Shown here in pieces: positions 33,777-37,607 of a stretch of DNA of 37,607 bases (positions are counted from its first letter, which is position 1; every line of letters starts with the position of its first letter). This DNA is from Rhodopseudomonas sp. BR0M22 (GTDB taxonomy: Bacteria > Pseudomonadota > Alphaproteobacteria > Rhizobiales > Xanthobacteraceae): contig NZ_QUMK01000057.1 in the NCBI RefSeq assembly GCF_010907035.1, positions 1-37,607 of the forward strand, in the 5' to 3' direction. The position numbers and the translations under genes are program-made. The notes beneath the pieces are model-generated. The model was not told the DNA's origin. It worked only from the letters and a program-made list of their open reading frames with translations, and did not search any database.

Positions 33777-34250
33777 ATGTCCCGACCGCTGGATGCCATC
33801 GACCGCAAGATCCTGCAGGTGATGCAGGAAAATGCGTCCCTCTCGGTCGCGGAGATTGCCAGCCGCATCAGTCTGTCGTCGACGCCGTGTTGGAAACGGA
33901 TGCAGCGGCTGGAGATGGACGGTGTCATCACTGGCCGCGTCGCACTGGTCGATCAGGCCAAGATCGGCCTCGGCCTGTCCGTGTTCGTGTTTGTCGAAAG
34001 CGGCGACCATTCCAAGAGCTGGCAGGCGCGCTTTTCGCAGAGTCTCAGCGCCATGCCGGAGGTCGTGGAGATCTACCGGATGGCCGGCGACGTCGACTAC
34101 GTGCTTCGTGTGGTCGCGGCCGATATTAAGAGTTTCGATAGTTTCTACCGAAAACTGATCACCACGGCCTCACTCAAGAACGTCACCTCTCGGTTCGCGA
34201 TGGAAAAGATCAAGTCCGTCACCGCGCTTCCGGTCCCGATGCCCGAATAA
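33777..34250 (+). CDS. Lrp/AsnC-family transcriptional regulator
   Basis: A 157-residue protein with an N-terminal helix-turn-helix (LDAIDRKILQVMQENASLSVAEIASRI...STPCWKRMQRLEMDGVI, residues about 5-52) and a C-terminal AsnC/RAM ligand-binding domain (VFVFVESGDH...YRMAGDVDYVLRVVAADIKSFDSFYRKLI). Regulators of this family usually respond to an amino acid. Its place at the end of the sulfur island suggests methionine or another sulfur amino acid as effector, but no target site is identified. Confidence 0.9.
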   Translation: MSRPLDAIDRKILQVMQENASLSVAEIASRISLSSTPCWKRMQRLEMDGVITGRVALVDQAKIGLGLSVFVFVESGDHSKSWQARFSQSLSAMPEVVEIYRMAGDVDYVLRVVAADIKSFDSFYRKLITTASLKNVTSRFAMEKIKSVTALPVPMPE

Positions 34251-34270
34251 TCGCGCGCGGCAATTTCCAC

Positions 34271-34383
34271 CCTTCGCTCAAACGAAGGCGCCGCTGCGGG
34301 CCCCGCCATGGCTGCGGAAGCATACACAGCGTCGGCAGATAGTGGCCGGGCCCGTTCGATGAGACGGAGGGAAAACGCTTCCC
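34271..34383. terminator. Two hairpins between convergent lrp and lysR genes
   Basis: CCTTCG-CTCAAA-CGAAGG (34271-34288) lies 21 bp after the Lrp stop. GGGAA-AACGC-TTCCC (34369-34383) lies 29 bp from the end of the convergent LysR gene. Neither has a long T-run. Position between convergent genes supports a terminator role. Nothing else was seen in this 161-bp gap. Confidence 0.5.
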
Positions 34384-34411
34384 CCTATGGGTGGTGAATT
34401 CAAGAGTAACT

Positions 34412-35314
34412 TCAGTCCAAACGTGTCTTCATCCGCGTAACGAGCAGGTCGGCGACCATTCGGCATGACGGCGACATGTTGCGAGACGCGAGCCGCACCA
34501 GCGTCACCTGGGTCGCTTCCAGCCGATTATCCCGCAGCGGCACGGCCACCAGCCGGCCGGCCTCGATAGCCGGCATCGCGGTGTCGCGTGGCAGGAACGT
34601 CGCCAGGTCGGTGCGCGAGGCCATCATCTGCGCGAACGCCAGCGAATTGGTCTCGCTGCAGACCTCGAGCCGAACCTTGGCGTTGGCGCAGGCGCGGTCG
34701 ATCTCCTGCCGAATTCCGAACGACGGATCGGGCATCACCGTCCGAAGACCGGCGAGCTCCTTCACCGTGCAGCTCCGTCGGTCTGCCAGCGGGTGGCGCG
34801 GCGACACGATCAAGCACAGCGACTGCCGCATTCGTGCCAGCTCGATCAGGTCGCGACGCGGTGCCCGGCCGAACACCAGACCGAGATCGACCTCGTTCCG
34901 CCCCACTATCTCGGCGACCGTACGCGAACCGATCACGGTGATGGACACCGAGATCCCCGGGTAGTCGTGCGACAGCCCGATCAGAAAATTCGACAGAAAG
35001 TTGGAGAGCATGCCCTCCACGGTCGCGAACTTGATCTGGCCGCGGCGCATCGTCTCGAATTCCTGCACCTTGGCGCGGATGCTGTCGAGCTGGCTGCGGT
35101 TGTCGACTGCATAGCGATACAGCAGACGCCCGGCATCGGTGAGCACCATGCCGCGGACACCGCGGTCGAACAGCTTGACCGACAGTTCCTCCTCGATCGC
35201 CTGAATCTGGCGGCTGATCGCGCTCGGCGCGATCCGCAGCGCTACGGCGGCCTGCTTGATCGAGCCGGCTTCTGTCACCTCGCGGAAATAGCGGATCGCG
35301 GCGGATTCGATCAT
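34412..35314 (-). CDS. LysR-family transcriptional regulator
   Basis: A 300-residue LysR-type regulator. The HTH is at residues about 1-60 (IRYFREVTEAGSIKQAAVALRIAPSAISRQIQAIEEELSVKLFDR) and the effector domain from about 90. The ATG at 35314 is set by GGAGGA just upstream and by the typical start of the HTH; the frame stays open far upstream only because it runs antisense to the binding-protein gene. Related regulators with SIKQAA...ISRQIQ HTHs control divergent catabolic or transport genes. It diverges from the branched-chain-type ABC operon across 153 bp holding CGAAT palindromes. Confidence 0.92.
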   Translation of the reverse strand: MIESAAIRYFREVTEAGSIKQAAVALRIAPSAISRQIQAIEEELSVKLFDRGVRGMVLTDAGRLLYRYAVDNRSQLDSIRAKVQEFETMRRGQIKFATVEGMLSNFLSNFLIGLSHDYPGISVSITVIGSRTVAEIVGRNEVDLGLVFGRAPRRDLIELARMRQSLCLIVSPRHPLADRRSCTVKELAGLRTVMPDPSFGIRQEIDRACANAKVRLEVCSETNSLAFAQMMASRTDLATFLPRDTAMPAIEAGRLVAVPLRDNRLEATQVTLVRLASRNMSPSCRMVADLLVTRMKTRLD

Positions 35315-35369
35315 CGGCAGGTCCTCCGGCCGACACTGCCCAGAACCGCGGCAGCGCCCGACCATCGTT

Positions 35370-35416
35370 CGAATTATTCGATCCGACACCTCGAATTTCA
35401 ATGCTTTTATTCGAAT
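35370..35416. promoter_or_regulatory. CGAAT/ATTCG palindromes between lysR and the ABC operon
   Basis: CGAATTATTCG (35370-35380) is a perfect palindrome around one base. A second pair, CGAAT (35392-35396) and ATTCG (35409-35413, inside ATTCGAAT), follows. Repeated half-sites in a LysR/target divergent gap are typical operator layout, so these are likely binding sites of the adjacent LysR protein. Confidence 0.5.
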
Positions 35417-35467
35417 ACATCGTTTGGCAGGATCATCCCCGTCCAAGCGCCAAGGAGAAACAACAAC

Positions 35468-36691
35468 ATGCATCACTCGTGGATTGCTCGCTGCGTTCGC
35501 CTCCTCTGCGTCCCGCTCGGTGGGCTCGCGCTCGGATACGCCGGTCATGCCAGCCCCGCCTCGGCGGACGACGTCATCAAGATCGGCGCGCCGCTGCCGA
35601 TCACCGGACCGCTGGCGCCGGAAGCCGTGAAGCAGCAGCAAGGCTACAATCTGTGGGCCGAGCAGGCCAACAAGGCCGGCGGCATCTCGGTCGGCGGCAA
35701 GAATTACAAGGTCGAAATCGTCTACACCGACTACCAGTCGAACACGCCCCGCGCCGTCCAGGCGACCGAGCAGCTGATCACGCAGAGCAACGTCAACTTC
35801 ATGTTCGCGCCGTTCGGCTCGGGCGCCGCCAAGGCGGCGAGCACCGTGTCGGAGAAATACAAGGTGCCGACACTGGCCGCGACCGCATCGTCGGTCCAGG
35901 TCTACGACCAGAACTACAAATACCTGTTCGGCACCTTCACCCCGAACGACACCCTGACCACCCCGCTGACCAAGATGGTCAAGGAGAAGGTCCCGGAGGT
36001 GAAGAAGATCGCGATCCTCGCCCGCAACGACCTGTTCCCGCTGGCGATCGCGCAGGAGATGGAGAAGTCGGCCAAGACCGGTGGCTTCGAGGTGGTGTAC
36101 TTCGAGAAATACGCGATCGGCACCCTCGACCATTCCGCCGCGCTGTCGGCGATCAAGGCGCTGTCGCCGGAATGGATCTTCGTCACCGGCTATACCAACG
36201 ACCTGCTGCAGATCCGCAAGCAGATGGCCGACCAGCAGATGAAGGCCAAGGTGGTGTCGATGATCGCCGGCCCGGCCTATCAGGAATTCATCGATGCGCT
36301 CGGCAAGGGCGCCGAGAACGTCTCGAGCGCCGCCTGGTGGCATCCGGCCGAACAATACGACGGCAAGGACATCTTCGGTTCGACGGCGAACTTCGTGAAG
36401 CTGTTCAAGGCGAAATACAACGCCGAGCCGGACTACGCCCATGCCTCGGCGGCGCTGTGCGGAGCGCTGTTCCAGATCGCGATCGAAAAGGCCGGCTCGC
36501 TCGACCGCGACAAGGTGCGCGACGCGCTGGCCTCGCTCGATGTCGTCACCTTCTTCGGCCCGGTGAGGTTCGGCGCCAACGGCCAGATCAACTCGCTCGA
36601 TCCGCCGGTCTTCCAGATCCAGAGCGGCAAGCCGGTGGTGCTGTTCCCGCAGGCGATCAAGCAGGGCGACCTCAAGATCGGCGTCGAGTAA
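35468..36691 (+). CDS. Branched-chain amino acid-type ABC substrate-binding protein
   Basis: A 407-residue periplasmic binding protein of the HAAT (LivJ-like, type 1 fold) family. The signal peptide covers about residues 1-34 (RLLCVPLGGLALGYAGHASP...ADD). The mature part has VIKIGAPLPITGPLAPEAVKQ, VEIVYTDYQSN, FAPFGSGAAKAAS and ALCGALFQIAIEKAG. The ATG at 35468 follows AAGGAG. The family takes up amino acids, aromatic acids or amides, so the ligand cannot be named. The permease gene follows after a 214-bp gap containing a palindromic repeat. It is divergent from the LysR gene. Confidence 0.9.
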   Translation: MHHSWIARCVRLLCVPLGGLALGYAGHASPASADDVIKIGAPLPITGPLAPEAVKQQQGYNLWAEQANKAGGISVGGKNYKVEIVYTDYQSNTPRAVQATEQLITQSNVNFMFAPFGSGAAKAASTVSEKYKVPTLAATASSVQVYDQNYKYLFGTFTPNDTLTTPLTKMVKEKVPEVKKIAILARNDLFPLAIAQEMEKSAKTGGFEVVYFEKYAIGTLDHSAALSAIKALSPEWIFVTGYTNDLLQIRKQMADQQMKAKVVSMIAGPAYQEFIDALGKGAENVSSAAWWHPAEQYDGKDIFGSTANFVKLFKAKYNAEPDYAHASAALCGALFQIAIEKAGSLDRDKVRDALASLDVVTFFGPVRFGANGQINSLDPPVFQIQSGKPVVLFPQAIKQGDLKIGVE

Positions 36692-36731
36692 GTCGCTCGG
36701 GATCCGTACTCTCCAAATCCCTCGACCTCCG

Positions 36732-36809
36732 TCATTGCGAGGAGCGCAGCGACGAAGCAATCCAGCTCCGTGCACTACGCTCTAGATTACTTCGCTGCGC
36801 TCGCAATGA
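36732..36809. repeat. REP-like imperfect palindrome
   Basis: TCATTGCGAGGAGCGCAGCG at the left end and its near-complement (TTCGCTGCGCTCGCAATGA) at the right end form a long imperfect hairpin. This TCATTGCGAGGAGCGCAGCGA type of sequence is a familiar dispersed intergenic repeat of Rhodopseudomonas and Bradyrhizobium genomes. It sits between the binding-protein gene and the permease gene and may modulate differential expression of the two. Confidence 0.75.
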
Positions 36810-36905
36810 GGGGGCAAATGCCTCGTTAAACCAACCGACCCGGCGCCCTTGTGCCGTTTCTTCCAAGCGACCGCCCCTGGCCTCCAACCAAGCAAAACCG
36901 CACTC

Positions 36906-37607
36906 ATGCAAGCCATCCAGATCCTGATCAACGCGCTGGTGCTCGGCAGCCTGTACGGCTGCATCGCGATCGGGTTCTCGCTGGTCTGGGGCGTGCTCAA
37001 CGTCATCAACCTGATCCACGGCTCGTTCATCGTGCTCGGCGCCTATCTGGCGTTCGGACTGTACCAGAGCCTGCATCTGTCACCGTGGTACGCGATCGTG
37101 ATCGCCGCGCCGCTGTTCTTCGCGCTCGGCTATGTCGTGCAGCGGCTGATCCTGAACCGGGTGATCACCGCCCCGGTACTGGTGACGCTGACGCTGACCT
37201 TCGGGCTCGACCTGATCCTCAACAACGCGATGCTGTATTTCTTCACCGCCGACTATCGCAAGCTGACGCTGACGCCACCGCTCGGCTCGGTGTCGCTGGG
37301 AGGCGCGGTGGTGCCGGTCGACCGCCTGATCGCCACTGCAACCGCGCTGCTGCTGACCGGCCTGTTGTATCTGCTTTTACGGCGGTCGCGGGTCGGCCGC
37401 GCCATCGTCGCGGTGCGGCTCGATCGCGACGCCGCCGTGCTGATGGGGGTCGACGTCAAATCGATCTACGCCGTCGCCTTCGGCCTCGGCGCCGCGCTCG
37501 CTGGCTGTGCCGGCGTGCTGATGGCCCTGATCTTCCCGATCTCGCCGCTGACCTCGTCGACCTACCTCGGCAAGGCGTTCGTGGTTTGCGTCCTCGGCGG
37601 TCTCGGC
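36906..37607 (+). CDS. Branched-chain amino acid-type ABC permease, LivH-like (3' end outside window)
   Basis: The first 234 residues of a LivH-family inner-membrane permease; the frame is open at the right edge. It shows the typical start (LINALVLGSLYGCIAIGFSLVWGVLNVINLIHG), several hydrophobic helices and a cytoplasmic stretch SRVGRAIVAVRLDRDAAVLMGVDV matching the LivH RAxxxDxxxAxLxGI region. The ATG at 36906 has no strong ribosome binding site. It partners with the binding protein upstream; the LivM, LivG and LivF partners would lie beyond the window. Confidence 0.9.
   Translation, partial: MQAIQILINALVLGSLYGCIAIGFSLVWGVLNVINLIHGSFIVLGAYLAFGLYQSLHLSPWYAIVIAAPLFFALGYVVQRLILNRVITAPVLVTLTLTFGLDLILNNAMLYFFTADYRKLTLTPPLGSVSLGGAVVPVDRLIATATALLLTGLLYLLLRRSRVGRAIVAVRLDRDAAVLMGVDVKSIYAVAFGLGAALAGCAGVLMALIFPISPLTSSTYLGKAFVVCVLGGLG

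Noticed and set aside
34412-36775. A 787-codon minus-strand frame as one long LysR-containing protein
   Set aside because: The part above 35314 runs antisense through the binding-protein gene. The LysR HTH begins at the ATG at 35314, which has its own GGAGGA.
1-37607. CRISPR arrays, tRNA or rRNA genes, intact insertion sequences
   Set aside because: No regularly spaced repeats, no cloverleaf-like sequence with a TTCGA-type arm, and no transposase gene with terminal repeats were found by eye.

Overview
The window is a high-G+C, densely coded stretch that reads like the chromosome of a purple non-sulfur alphaproteobacterium close to Rhodopseudomonas. That placement is inferred from the gene content (methylthio-alkane reductase-type genes), the G+C-rich codon use and a Rhodopseudomonas/Bradyrhizobium-style palindromic repeat. 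No rRNA, tRNA or CRISPR was seen. Nearly everything between 2.3 and 33.5 kb can be read as one sulfur-scavenging island.

Layout. (i) 1-2286: the 3' part of a TPR protein and a decayed tyrosine-recombinase fragment. (ii) 2287-7050, minus strand: an uncharacterised nitrogenase-like operon in the order radical SAM protein, NifH-like, D-like, K-like. (iii) 7515-13113, plus strand: alkanesulfonate uptake and desulfonation (ssuA, ssuD, ssuC, ssuB, flavin reductase, second ssuA). (iv) 13291-18123, minus strand: a complete marBHDK methylthio-alkane reductase operon. (v) 18124-20210: an almost gene-free stretch, then a threonine-aldolase-type PLP enzyme. (vi) 20224-27121, minus strand: metQ-metN-metI-metY followed by a second marD/marK pair; a 2OG/Fe(II) oxygenase diverges from it. 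(vii) 28608-31179, minus strand: cystathionine beta-synthase and a cystathionine gamma-lyase/synthase. (viii) 31638-33485, plus strand: a NifX-like protein, a second NifB-like protein and an acireductone dioxygenase. (ix) 33777 to the end: an Lrp regulator, a LysR regulator and the start of a branched-chain-type ABC transporter.

How the genes fit together. Sulfonates would be imported and cleaved to sulfite. Methylated thioethers would be reduced by Mar to methanethiol plus a hydrocarbon. O-acetylhomoserine sulfhydrylase (MetY) could capture methanethiol directly as methionine. MetNIQ imports methionine, and the CBS/CGL pair moves sulfur between homocysteine and cysteine. Acireductone dioxygenase suggests an aerobic methionine-salvage branch beside the anaerobic Mar route.

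The most novel part is the 2287-7050 operon. Its D-like subunit has a single cysteine, its K-like partner has the three P-cluster-type cysteines, and no NifB accompanies it. That is the 3+1 cysteine pattern of a simple [4Fe-4S] reductase such as chlorophyllide reductase, not of a cofactor-bearing nitrogenase or Mar. It is paired with a radical SAM enzyme with an unusual CX8CX2C motif. Two further points stand out: the second marDK pair has a His-His to Asn-Asp change near the expected cofactor pocket, and a two-block element with exactly conserved 53-nt spacing lies upstream of both marB-type operons.
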